A stretch of 64,000 bases of DNA from Saccharopolyspora shandongensis (GTDB lineage: Bacteria; Actinomycetota; Actinomycetes; Mycobacteriales; Pseudonocardiaceae). Where the stretch lies: assembly GCF_900106995.1 (NCBI RefSeq), contig NZ_FNOK01000004.1:280647-344646 (forward strand), given 5' to 3'. Of the stretch, positions 8,569 through 16,667 are shown one piece after another. The notes beneath the pieces were generated by a model that worked only from the letters and a program-made list of their open reading frames with translations, was not told where the DNA came from and did no database searches. Position numbers and translations under genes: made by a program. Positions within the stretch are counted from its first letter, which is position 1. Every line of letters starts with the position of its first letter.

Positions 8569-11500
8569 TCACTGCGCGACCTGTCTTCCGGCCGGGTGGA
8601 CGGGGCAGCAGGTGCGCGCCGGGCATCGCGCGCAGTCGGAGTTCTCGCTGGCCACGTAGGCCGGGCCCAGGCTGGACGCCGCGGCGGTGTGCACCACGTC
8701 GAGCCACACCTCGATCCGCTCGGTGTCCAGGGCCTGCTGGACGCGTTCGGTCGCCGCGCCCTTCCGGTCGGCCTTCGCGACGTACAGCAGTCGCGCCCCA
8801 CCGGGCCCGTCGTTTTCGCCGAACGCGCCCAAAGCGGCGGCCAGCTGGTACACCGCGAGCTGTGGGTGCTCCTCGGCGTCGCCCTTGCTGACCGGCGTCT
8901 TCCCGGTCTTGACGTCGACCACCACGGGGCGACCGTCGGGATCGACCTCCAGCCGGTCCACGCGGCCGCGCAACCGCAGCCACGGCCCGCCCTCCCGGCC
9001 CGCGACCGTGACGTCCAGGTCCTTCTCCACGCCGATCTGGGTGAGCTCGGCCCGCGACTCCACCAGCCACGTCACGAACGCGTCGAGCATCTTCTCCACG
9101 CGCGTGCGCTCCTTGCGCGAGAACCAGGGAGCGCCGGCGTCCACGGATTCCCAAGCGTCGTCCAGGGCTTTGTGCAGCTGCGCGGTGTCCGCGCCGTCCG
9201 CTGCGGCCTGCACGAGCGCGTGCACGAGCGTGCCGGTGACGGCGGCGAGCTCGGCGGTGTCCTGGCCGCCGTGCCGCTCGACCAGCCAGCGCAGCGGGCA
9301 CTTGGCCAGGATTTCCACAGTGGACGGTGACACCTTGACCGGATCGTCGCCGGTCACCAGCGGCGCCGCGGTGGAGCTCTCCGGCAGCCCGTACCAGGCC
9401 TCCGGGCTGGCGCCCGGCACCCCGGCGTTGGCCAGCCGCGCGAGCTGCGCCGCCGCCCGCTGCCGCCGCGCCGGCTCCGCCTCCGCGTCGCACACCACCC
9501 GGCGCAGCTCACCGACGAGGTCGCCGAGCGCCAAGCCGCGCTCCGGGCGGGCGATCGGCCGCTCCACCGCGTCCGGGTCGCTGACCACGCCCTCCAGCTC
9601 GTCGAGGAACCGCGACGGCTGCTCGTCCTCCCCGCGCACCGCGCTGACCAGCAGGTTCCGCCGCGCCCGGCTCGCCGCGACCAGCAGCAGCCGCCGTTCC
9701 TCGGCCAGCAGCGGGGCGGTCGCCGACACCCGCTCGGCGTCCACTCCGGACAGCACGTCGACCAGCCGCTCCACGCCTAGCAACGAGCCGCGCAGCCGCA
9801 GGTCGGGCCAAATCCCTTCCTGCACACCGGGAATCGCCACGACCTCCCACTCCCGGCCGCTCGCGGCGTGCGCGGTCAGCACCGACACCGCGTTGTCCCG
9901 GGGCGCGGTCGGCGCCAGCGAACTGCCCGCGATCTGCTGGCTGGTCAGGTAATCCGCGAAACCGGCGACGTCCGCACCCGGCAGCCGGTCGACGAACTGG
10001 GCGGCGGCGTCGAACAACGACACCACGGCGTCGAGGTCGCGATCGGCCTGCGCGCCGGCCGCACCGTGCCGCTCGGCCTGCGCGACCCACCGCTTCTCCA
10101 GGCCGCTGGCCTTCCACACCCGCCACAACGTGTCCTCGACGGTGTGCCCGGCGGCGACGGAGTCGGCCGCGGTGCGCAGCAGCCCCGCGAGGCGACGGGC
10201 CGGCGCGGCGGCGGAGTCTTCGAGCGCGGCGAGCCGGTCGTCGGCCTGCAGCACCTCCACCAGCAGCTCACCGCTGGCCCGGCTACCTCCGGCGGCGAGC
10301 TCCAGACGACGGAGCCCGCGACGCAGCCGCCGCAGCGCGAGCGGGTCGGCGCCGCCGAGCGGCGAGGCGAGCAGCTCAGAGGCAGCGTCCGGGTCGAGCG
10401 CCTGCGGGCGCGCAGCGCAGCGCAGCAGCGTCAGCAGCGGGCGGACCGCGGTGCGCTGCGCCAGCGGTAGGTCGTCGACCGGCAGCGCGATCGGCACGCC
10501 TGCCGCCAGCAAGGCGCGGCGCAGCACCGGAAGCGACAGGCCGGTCGAGCGGACCACGACGGCCATGTCCGACCAGGCGATCTCGTCGAGCAGGTGCGCC
10601 CGGCGGAGCTGGTCGGCCACCCACGCGGCCTCCTGGGCCTCCGTGGCCAGCAACCGCACCTGTACCGAGCCGCTGCGCCCGTTCTCGGGCTCCACCAGCT
10701 CGCGCTGCGGGCCCGCGCCCGGCAGTCGCGCGGCCAGCCGCTGCACGGCTTCCCGGACGGCCTTGGACATCCGGTGGTCGACGGTGAGCACCTCGGTGTT
10801 CGTGCCGTCCGGGTCTGCGTCCAGCAGGCAGCGCGGATCGGCACCGCGGAAGGAGTACACCGCCTGGTCCGGGTCGCCGGCCAGCACGAACTCGACGGCC
10901 GTGTCGCCGAGCCGCCGGGTCAGCCAGTACTGCTGCGGGTCGAGGTGCTGCGCATCGTCGACGAGGACGTAGCGCACGCGGTCCTGCTCGGCCGCCAGCA
11001 GCCCGGGGTCGGTGTCGAACGCCAGCAGCGCCGAGCCGACCAGCTCCGCGGCGTCCAGCGCGGGGGCCTGCGCGCCGCCCGCTCCGCGCAGCAGCGTGAC
11101 CTGCTCGTACTGCCGGGCGAACCGGCCGGCGGCGATCCACTCCGGACGGTTGTGCTGCCTACCGAGGTTCACCAGCCGCTCGGGCCCCACGCCGCGCTCG
11201 GCGGCCCGCAGCAGCAGATCGCGCAGTTCCTCGGCAAACCCGGGAACGGTCAGCGCCGGGCGCAGCGTCTCGGGCCAGTCCCGGGCGCCGCCCTCGACGT
11301 CCCCGGCCAGCAGGTCGCGCACCAGCGCGTCCTGGTCCGGGCCGTTGAGCAGCTGCGGGGGCGGTAGCTGCTCGCGCACGGCCTGCAGCCGCAGCACCGC
11401 GAAGGCGTACGAGTGGACGGTCCGCACCAGTGGTTCGGGCGCGGTCCGCAGGTCCTCCGTGGAACCGGTGAGCAGCCGGGTGATCTCGGTGCGCATCCAG

Positions 11501-11739
11501 GCCGCCGCGCGCCGGCTGCCGGTCAGCACCAGGACGTTCTCCGGCGACACCCCGCGGTCGCGGATGCGCTCGGCGGCCAGCTGCGCGATCAGCGTGCTCT
11601 TGCCGGTCCCGGGCCCGCCCAGGATCCGCAGGAGGCCGTCGCGGTGCGCCAACGCCCGTTGCCCGGCGGTGTCCCAGACCGTCCGCCGCCGAGCGGGTTC
11701 GGCTCGGCGCACGAGTACGGGCGCGGTCGGGGATGGCAC
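8569..11739 (-). CDS. adnA: AdnA subunit of the AdnAB helicase-nuclease
   Basis: This 1056-residue partner of AdnB has an N-terminal UvrD-like motor with Walker A GGPGTGKS at 41-48 and a C-terminal PD-(D/E)XK nuclease (RVDRLEVD, VVDVKTGK). Cys residues that can hold an iron-sulfur cluster lie at the start of the nuclease (AKCPLRW) and at the C-terminus (CARCPARTCC). This iron-sulfur nuclease layout separates AdnA from AdnB. The GTG at 11739 gives a start about 40 residues before Walker A, as expected. The gene leads the adnAB operon and is divergent from the chitinase gene, with 199 bp between them. Confidence 0.93.
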   Translation of the reverse strand: MPSPTAPVLVRRAEPARRRTVWDTAGQRALAHRDGLLRILGGPGTGKSTLIAQLAAERIRDRGVSPENVLVLTGSRRAAAWMRTEITRLLTGSTEDLRTAPEPLVRTVHSYAFAVLRLQAVREQLPPPQLLNGPDQDALVRDLLAGDVEGGARDWPETLRPALTVPGFAEELRDLLLRAAERGVGPERLVNLGRQHNRPEWIAAGRFARQYEQVTLLRGAGGAQAPALDAAELVGSALLAFDTDPGLLAAEQDRVRYVLVDDAQHLDPQQYWLTRRLGDTAVEFVLAGDPDQAVYSFRGADPRCLLDADPDGTNTEVLTVDHRMSKAVREAVQRLAARLPGAGPQRELVEPENGRSGSVQVRLLATEAQEAAWVADQLRRAHLLDEIAWSDMAVVVRSTGLSLPVLRRALLAAGVPIALPVDDLPLAQRTAVRPLLTLLRCAARPQALDPDAASELLASPLGGADPLALRRLRRGLRRLELAAGGSRASGELLVEVLQADDRLAALEDSAAAPARRLAGLLRTAADSVAAGHTVEDTLWRVWKASGLEKRWVAQAERHGAAGAQADRDLDAVVSLFDAAAQFVDRLPGADVAGFADYLTSQQIAGSSLAPTAPRDNAVSVLTAHAASGREWEVVAIPGVQEGIWPDLRLRGSLLGVERLVDVLSGVDAERVSATAPLLAEERRLLLVAASRARRNLLVSAVRGEDEQPSRFLDELEGVVSDPDAVERPIARPERGLALGDLVGELRRVVCDAEAEPARRQRAAAQLARLANAGVPGASPEAWYGLPESSTAAPLVTGDDPVKVSPSTVEILAKCPLRWLVERHGGQDTAELAAVTGTLVHALVQAAADGADTAQLHKALDDAWESVDAGAPWFSRKERTRVEKMLDAFVTWLVESRAELTQIGVEKDLDVTVAGREGGPWLRLRGRVDRLEVDPDGRPVVVDVKTGKTPVSKGDAEEHPQLAVYQLAAALGAFGENDGPGGARLLYVAKADRKGAATERVQQALDTERIEVWLDVVHTAAASSLGPAYVASENSDCARCPARTCCPVHPAGRQVAQ

Positions 11740-11826
11740 GCATCGATGGAATCACGCGCCGACGACAAGGTCGCGCAGGGCTCGCTGGTAGGCGCAGTTC
11801 AACGAGGAATTAACAGAACCTTTTGG

Positions 11827-11838
11827 TGGTATGAACCA
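11827..11838 (+). promoter_or_regulatory. DasR-like operator half-sites before the chitinase gene
   Basis: TGGTATGAACCA keeps both outer half-sites of the actinobacterial dre element (TGGT-N4-ACCA), which DasR, a GntR-family regulator, uses to control chitin and GlcNAc genes. It lies 100 bp before the chitinase start. The centre differs from the usual CTAG, so this is a candidate only. Confidence 0.4.
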
Positions 11839-11865
11839 ATTTCGTTCTCTGGCAGTGTGCTGATC

Positions 11866-11890
11866 GTCACAGCTCCTCCACGGCTGTGAC
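11866..11890 (+). promoter_or_regulatory. Inverted repeat in the chitinase upstream region
   Basis: GTCACAGC (11866-11873) and GCTGTGAC (11883-11890) are exact reverse complements around a 9-base centre. The site is 48 bp before the chitinase start codon and could be an operator or a 5' leader hairpin. Confidence 0.45.
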
Positions 11891-11938
11891 CTGCGAAAGC
11901 GCGCCCCGAGCGCGATCAACTCCCCCGAAGGAGGAACC

Positions 11939-12925
11939 GTGAGCAAAGTCCGCAAAGCCTTGCTCGGCTGCGCCGCGGTCGCCGGTGCACTGACCATCGG
12001 CGCGGCGCCCGCACTCAGCGCGGAGACCTCGGCCCCGGCCTCGACCAACGCGGCGGCACCCGTCGCCGCCTCGCCCTACCTCTACATGGGCTGGGGCAAT
12101 CCGCCCAAGCCCAGCGAGGTGATGAGCGCTACCGGGATCAAGGACTTCACCCTGGCCTTCATCCTCTCCGACGGCGGCTGCAACCCGGCCTGGGACGGCA
12201 ACCGCCCGCTGGACGCCGACAAGGCCGTCATCGACGAGATCCGCGCCGCCGGCGGCGACGTCGTCCCGTCCATCGGCGGCTGGGCCGGCAACAAGCTCGG
12301 CGAGTTCTGCCAGGACGCCCAGTCGCTGGCCGGCGCCTACCAGAAGGTGATCGACACCTTCGGGCTCAAGGCCATCGACGTCGACATCGAGGCCAGCGAG
12401 TTCGAGACCCCGGCCGTGCAGGACCGGGTGCTGGAGGCCCTGAAGATCGTCAAGGAGGCCAACCCCGGCGTCCAGACGGTGGTCACCTTCCCGACGCTGG
12501 CCAGCGGCCCGAACGACGTGGGCAAGCGAATGATCGGCAAGGCCAACGAGATCGGCGCGAACGTCGACGTGTGGACGCAGATGCCGTTCAACTTCGGCGG
12601 TTCGGACATGGCGGCCGACACGATCCAGTCCACCGAGGGCCTGAAGGAGGTGCTCAAGAGCACCTTCGGCTACAGCGACGCGGAGGCCTACGCGCACGCG
12701 GGCATCTCGTCGATGAACGGCAAGACCGACGTCGGCGAGACCGTCGACCAGGCCGCGTTCCAGAAGATGGCCGACTACGCCAAGGAGAAGGGCCTCGGCC
12801 GCTTCACCTTCTGGGCGCTCAACCGGGACCGTCCGTGCAACGGCGGTGGCCCCTCCGACTCCTGCGGCGGCGTCGACCAGCAGCCGTGGGACTTCACCAA
12901 GATCGTCGCCGGCTTCCAGGGCTGA
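11939..12925 (+). CDS. Secreted GH18 chitinase-like protein
   Basis: The 328-residue product has a signal peptide (about 1-28, positive start then an Ala-rich core) and a single GH18 barrel with no chitin-binding module. The SIGGW strand is at 111-115. The active-site strand reads K-A-I-D-V-D-I-E at 144-151: the catalytic Glu151 and Asp147/149 of the DxxDxDxE motif are present, but the first Asp is Lys144. Chitinase or chitin-related endoglycosidase activity is therefore likely but unproven. AAGGAGG (11928-11934) sits 4 bases before the GTG. Regulation by chitin through a DasR-like site upstream is possible. A very strong palindrome follows the gene. Confidence 0.85.
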   Translation: MSKVRKALLGCAAVAGALTIGAAPALSAETSAPASTNAAAPVAASPYLYMGWGNPPKPSEVMSATGIKDFTLAFILSDGGCNPAWDGNRPLDADKAVIDEIRAAGGDVVPSIGGWAGNKLGEFCQDAQSLAGAYQKVIDTFGLKAIDVDIEASEFETPAVQDRVLEALKIVKEANPGVQTVVTFPTLASGPNDVGKRMIGKANEIGANVDVWTQMPFNFGGSDMAADTIQSTEGLKEVLKSTFGYSDAEAYAHAGISSMNGKTDVGETVDQAAFQKMADYAKEKGLGRFTFWALNRDRPCNGGGPSDSCGGVDQQPWDFTKIVAGFQG

Positions 12926-12939
12926 CCAACACCGCTAGG

Positions 12940-13029
12940 GCACCGTTCCTGCTGGCCAGTACCCGTGTGTGTTTTGTGCTGCCATGGCAGCACAAAACAC
13001 ACACGGGCATCTACCAGCGGAAACGGTGC
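12940..13029. terminator. 90-bp inverted repeat with a 46-bp perfect palindromic core
   Basis: Positions 12962-13007 are a perfect palindrome centred on GCCATGGC, with arms reading CCCGTGTGTGTTTTGTGCTG. Outside it, GCACCGTT / AACGGTGC and GCTGG / CCAGC extend the symmetry to 12940-13029 with a few mismatches. It starts 14 bases after the chitinase stop and ends 60 bases before the next gene, so it can act as a bidirectional terminator; it may also be a repeat or mobile remnant. Confidence 0.8.
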
Positions 13030-13089
13030 TTCTACAGGTTCGGCGTGCGGGGTGCTGCGCGGCAGTGCGTTTGGAGTACCTTCGGGCTC

Positions 13090-13377
13090 GTGGATGAGGA
13101 GACCGTGGAGCAGGTGCGGGCCGTGGTGGCGTCCATCCCGCCCGGATCGGTGCTGTCCTACGGAGACGTCGCCGAACTCGCAGGCCTTCGCTCGGCGCGC
13201 CTGGTGGGCCGCATCCTCGCCGAGGACGGCGGTGACCTGCCGTGGCACCGCGTCCTGCGCTCCAACGGCACCACCGCCGACCACCTGCGTCGCCGGCAGC
13301 TGGAACTCCTGCGAGCAGAAGGCGTCCTCGCCGACGGGGCCCGCATCGACATGCGCCGCTACCGCTGGGGCGCCTGA
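13090..13377 (+). CDS. Alkyltransferase-like DNA repair protein (ATL)
   Basis: This 95-residue protein is the MGMT/Ogt DNA-binding fold without the N-terminal domain. The motif that is PCHRV in active alkyltransferases reads PWHRV here, so the acceptor Cys is replaced by Trp. ATL proteins bind O6-alkylguanine without removing the alkyl group and hand it to nucleotide excision repair. The downstream RSNGTT segment and the N-terminal 'IPPGSVLSYGDVA' segment fit the family. M. tuberculosis Rv3204 occupies the same place near adnAB. An alternative GTG at 13105 has a GAGGAG just before it, but would shorten the first helix. Confidence 0.85.
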   Translation: MDEETVEQVRAVVASIPPGSVLSYGDVAELAGLRSARLVGRILAEDGGDLPWHRVLRSNGTTADHLRRRQLELLRAEGVLADGARIDMRRYRWGA

Positions 13378-13503
13378 CCGGGGCGGCGCGGGAATCGTCG
13401 ATACCCGCCGACGCGAACACACGTCCACCGATGGCCAGGTTCTCACCCGGAAGCACGTCCTGTTCGGACACCGACGCGGCCCTGCATCAGCCGCTGTGGA
13501 CGG

Positions 13504-14325
13504 TCAGCGGGCGGCGCGCTTCGGGAGTTCGTCCGCGACGAGCCGCACCAATGATGCGGTGCGGGCGCGGTCCGGCATCGCGTACGGCAGGCCCGCCGCG
13601 TCGATCGGCGCCGCCGTGACCGGCCCGACGCAGGCGATGAACACCTTGTCGCGCAACGCTTCCCGGAACTCCTCGCCGCGCCCGGTGCGATCCGCCCGGG
13701 CCAGCAGGTTGGTCGCGGCCGGCGCGCTGGTGAGCGGCAGCGCGTCCACCTCGCCCCGCAGCACCGCGTCGATCAACCGGTCCAATGCGGACAGGTCCAC
13801 CGGATCGGTCCACCGGTAGACGGTCACCGGCACCACCTCGGCCCCCGCCGCCCGCAACGCTTCGCGGAACCGCAGCATCGGATCGCCGTGCACCTGGAGC
13901 ACGACCCGCTTCCCAGCGAGATCGCGCGCCAGCAGGTGCTCCAAGACCTCCGCGGACTCCTCCGACGGCGAGGTCCAGGACTCGACCAACCCGGCACCGC
14001 GCACCGCGCCACGGGCTTTCGCGCCCCGCGCAAGGACCTCGGCCGAACGCAGGTGCGCCAGCAGCCGGTCACCGATGCCGGCGTGCTGCGCCGCCTCGAT
14101 CCAGCCCCGGAACCCGACACCGGTGACCGCCACCGCGTAGTCGACCGGCGCCGCGAGGACTTCCTCGGTCGCCGCGGCCAGCTCGCCGTCCTCGGGCAGC
14201 GGCACCGTGTGCATCGCCGCCCCGAAGAGCACGCGAGCACCGCGGCGGGTGAACAACGCCCCGATCTCGGCGGCCTTTCGCTCCGCAGTAACGCCGACGG
14301 TGAAGCCGCTCAACACTCCCTGCAC
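13504..14325 (-). CDS. Uroporphyrinogen-III synthase (HemD) family protein
   Basis: About 273 residues with the two-domain alternating HemD fold: 'GFTVGVTAERKA' at the N-terminus, central 'AVAVTGVGFRGW' and 'VVLQVHGDP', and late 'LTSAPAATNLL' and 'ACVGPVTAAPI' segments. HemD closes and inverts ring D of hydroxymethylbilane to make uroporphyrinogen III for heme and B12. Whether this copy is the biosynthetic enzyme cannot be settled here, because no other hem gene is nearby and actinobacteria often carry HemD paralogues. The start is uncertain: GTG 14325 is chosen, a TTG at 14364 would give 286 residues. It follows the kinase-like gene with no promoter gap. Confidence 0.75.
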   Translation of the reverse strand: MQGVLSGFTVGVTAERKAAEIGALFTRRGARVLFGAAMHTVPLPEDGELAAATEEVLAAPVDYAVAVTGVGFRGWIEAAQHAGIGDRLLAHLRSAEVLARGAKARGAVRGAGLVESWTSPSEESAEVLEHLLARDLAGKRVVLQVHGDPMLRFREALRAAGAEVVPVTVYRWTDPVDLSALDRLIDAVLRGEVDALPLTSAPAATNLLARADRTGRGEEFREALRDKVFIACVGPVTAAPIDAAGLPYAMPDRARTASLVRLVADELPKRAAR

Positions 14326-14368
14326 CGCACAATCGTCACACAAGCCCGGCCTCGGGCAGGGCAACCGG

Positions 14369-15166
14369 TCAGAGGACTTCGAGGACCATCTGCGAAGCGC
14401 GTTCCAGGCCCGTCAGGGTCTGCGACGACGAGCGCGGGTGCAGCGCGTGCACCGCGAGCCGGAACAGCAGGGCCCGCAGCAGGGCCTGCGGCCACTCGGA
14501 CAGGTGCGACCAACGCTCCACGATGGCCGGATCGGCCCCGCCCCACGCCAGGGCGTCGATCACCGCCACCGCCGCGGCCCACTCGGCGGGCCGCCAGTAC
14601 GGGTTGAAGTCGATGATGCCGGGTGCCACGTCCTCGGCGAACAGCACGTTGCCGAACAGGTCCCCGTGCACCACCTGCGGGCGGAGGTCGACCTCCCGCC
14701 GCGACCCGGCGAGCACGGCGTAGAGCCGACCGCCCTTCTCCTGCGGCAGCACGTAATCCTCTTCGCCCCAGGCCATCCGGTCGGCCAGCGCGTAGATGTC
14801 CTGCCGCGCCTGCAGGAACCGCGGCCGGGCCAGGAACCGGCTCGCCGAGTGCAGCCGCAGCGACATGGCCACCACGTCGTCGTGCCGCGGCTCGGCCTGA
14901 CCTTCGAGGTTCCGGCTGGCCGACCAGCCGGACACCACCCAGCGCCCATCGGTGGAGCGCACCGGGCGGGACACCCGCACGTCGTCGGGTTCCAGCAGGT
15001 CCAGCGTCTGCGCCACCCACGCCGCCTCGGCGGTGTTCGCGGCCGGCTTGAGCACGATCTCGCCGCACCGCCAGGCGACCGCGCCGTCCAGCGGCTCGGG
15101 TTCTTCGACGCGCGCGCCGAATGCCGCTCGCACGTGCGGCGGTGGCGGATCCGGCGTATGAGTCAC
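14369..15166 (-). CDS. Aminoglycoside-phosphotransferase-like kinase fold protein (TIGR02569 family)
   Basis: The 265-residue protein has a kinase-like fold. 'VVHGDLFGNVLF' near 165-176 is the Brenner-type catalytic loop (HGDxxxxN), and 'IIDFNPYW' supplies the metal-binding Asp. The N-terminal lobe is short, as in the actinobacterial TIGR02569 group, which includes Rv3205c next to moeB1/moeZ. The phosphate acceptor is unknown. It sits between moeZ and the hemD-like gene, all on the reverse strand. The GTG at 15166 gives an MTHTP start. Confidence 0.8.
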   Translation of the reverse strand: MTHTPDPPPPHVRAAFGARVEEPEPLDGAVAWRCGEIVLKPAANTAEAAWVAQTLDLLEPDDVRVSRPVRSTDGRWVVSGWSASRNLEGQAEPRHDDVVAMSLRLHSASRFLARPRFLQARQDIYALADRMAWGEEDYVLPQEKGGRLYAVLAGSRREVDLRPQVVHGDLFGNVLFAEDVAPGIIDFNPYWRPAEWAAAVAVIDALAWGGADPAIVERWSHLSEWPQALLRALLFRLAVHALHPRSSSQTLTGLERASQMVLEVL

Positions 15167-15269
15167 GGGCGTGACGCTACCTAAATGATCGCGATTTCCG
15201 TAGCAGGCACTCCGCGCGCCGCATCCGATCCCGCGATTTCGCGACTACCGTGATGTCTTTTCGGACGAC

Positions 15270-15303
15270 GAACCCGCTCCGCACCGAGGCGCGGAGCGGG
15301 TTC
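15270..15303 (-). terminator. Perfect 13-bp hairpin terminator behind moeZ
   Basis: GAACCCGCTCCGC (15270-15282) and GCGGAGCGGGTTC (15291-15303) pair over their full length around an 8-base loop, directly after the moeZ stop codon. It should end moeZ transcription. Confidence 0.8.
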
Positions 15304-15313
15304 GGGATTCCGC

Positions 15314-16486
15314 CTAGTACGTCGGCAGGCTCGGGTCGACCTGGTTGGCCCAGCCGAGCACGCCGCCGCCGACGTGCACCGCGTCGGAGAAGCCCGCCTT
15401 GTGCAGCGCCGCCAGCGCCTCCGCCGAACGCCCGCCGGACTTGCAGTGCAGGACGATCTTGCGGTCCTGCGGCAGCTCGGACAGCGCCTCACCGGAGAGG
15501 ATGCGGTCCTTCGGGATCAGCTTCGAGCCCTCGATCTTGACGATCTCGTACTCGTGCGGCTCCCGGACGTCGATCAGCTCGAACTTCTCGCCCCGGTCGA
15601 ACATGTCCTTGAGCTCGCGCGGGGTGATCGTGCTGTTCACCGCCGCCTGCTGGGCATCCCCGGAGAGCACGCCGCAGAACGCCTCGTAGTCGATCAGCTC
15701 GGTGATCGGCGTGGCGTTCGGGTCCTTGCGGATCTTGACCGTGCGGTAGCTCATCTCCAGCGCGTCGTAGATCATCAGGCGGCCCAGCAGGGTCTCGCCG
15801 ATGCCGGTGATCAGCTTGATGGCCTCGTTGACCATGATCGAGCCGATCGACGCGCACAGCACACCCAGCACGCCGCCCTCGGCGCAGGACGGCACCATGC
15901 CGGGCGGCGGCGGCTCGGGGTACAGGTCGCGGTAGTTCGGGCCTTGCTCCGCCCAGAAGACGCTGGCCTGGCCCTCGAAGCGGAAGATCGACCCCCACAC
16001 GTACGGCTTGCCGAGCAGCACCGCGGCGTCGTTCACCAGGTAGCGGGTGGCGAAGTTGTCCGTGCCGTCCAGGATCAGGTCGTAGTCGCGGAAGATGTCG
16101 AGCGCGTTCTCCGACGTCAGGTGCGTCTGGTGCAGGTTCACCTTGACGAACGGGTTGATCTCGGCGATCGAGTCGCGGGCCGATTCCGCCTTGGGCCGCC
16201 CGAGGTCGGACTGCCCGTGGATGACCTGGCGGTGCAGGTTCGACTCGTCGACCTCGTCGAACTCCACGATGCCGAGCGTGCCGACCCCGGCCGCGGCCAG
16301 GTACAGCAGCGCCGGGCTGCCGAGTCCGCCGGCGCCGACCACCAGCACCTTGGCGTTCTTCAGCCGCTTCTGCCCGTCCATCCCGACGTCCGGGATGATC
16401 AGGTGGCGGCTGTAGCGCGCGACCTCTTCCTTGGTCAGCTCCGACGCCGGTTCGACCAGCGGCGGCAGCGACGATGCGCCGGACAT
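15314..16486 (-). CDS. moeZ: MoeZ: adenylyltransferase-sulfurtransferase fusion
   Basis: The 390-residue protein combines a ThiF/MoeB E1-like domain (ATP loop GAGGLG at 51-56; the Cys-containing 'PSCAEGGVLG' crossover region) with a C-terminal rhodanese domain whose active Cys lies in 'LHCKSGGRS' near residue 350. MoeZ adenylates and then thiocarboxylates small sulfur carriers such as MoaD or CysO, feeding molybdopterin and other sulfur-containing products. That is relevant here because NarG, encoded 24 kb away, needs molybdopterin. Position beside a TIGR02569 and a DUF3152 gene matches Rv3205c-Rv3207c. The ATG is preceded by GGAGGAG. Confidence 0.93.
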   Translation of the reverse strand: MSGASSLPPLVEPASELTKEEVARYSRHLIIPDVGMDGQKRLKNAKVLVVGAGGLGSPALLYLAAAGVGTLGIVEFDEVDESNLHRQVIHGQSDLGRPKAESARDSIAEINPFVKVNLHQTHLTSENALDIFRDYDLILDGTDNFATRYLVNDAAVLLGKPYVWGSIFRFEGQASVFWAEQGPNYRDLYPEPPPPGMVPSCAEGGVLGVLCASIGSIMVNEAIKLITGIGETLLGRLMIYDALEMSYRTVKIRKDPNATPITELIDYEAFCGVLSGDAQQAAVNSTITPRELKDMFDRGEKFELIDVREPHEYEIVKIEGSKLIPKDRILSGEALSELPQDRKIVLHCKSGGRSAEALAALHKAGFSDAVHVGGGVLGWANQVDPSLPTY

Positions 16487-16667
16487 TCCCAGCTCCTCCT
16501 CAATGGTCGGTGCCTGCTGCTCTCGGAGCTTGGCAGCGGCACCTCAAGCGTCCCCGAAGGGCACCCGAACAGGGCCTCACGGAATCTGCAACGCAAGACT
16601 CCCCGATGGGCTTCCGCAACCCAAACTACTCCCACGATCCGGGACGAACGGGCCCGCGAAGATCGGG

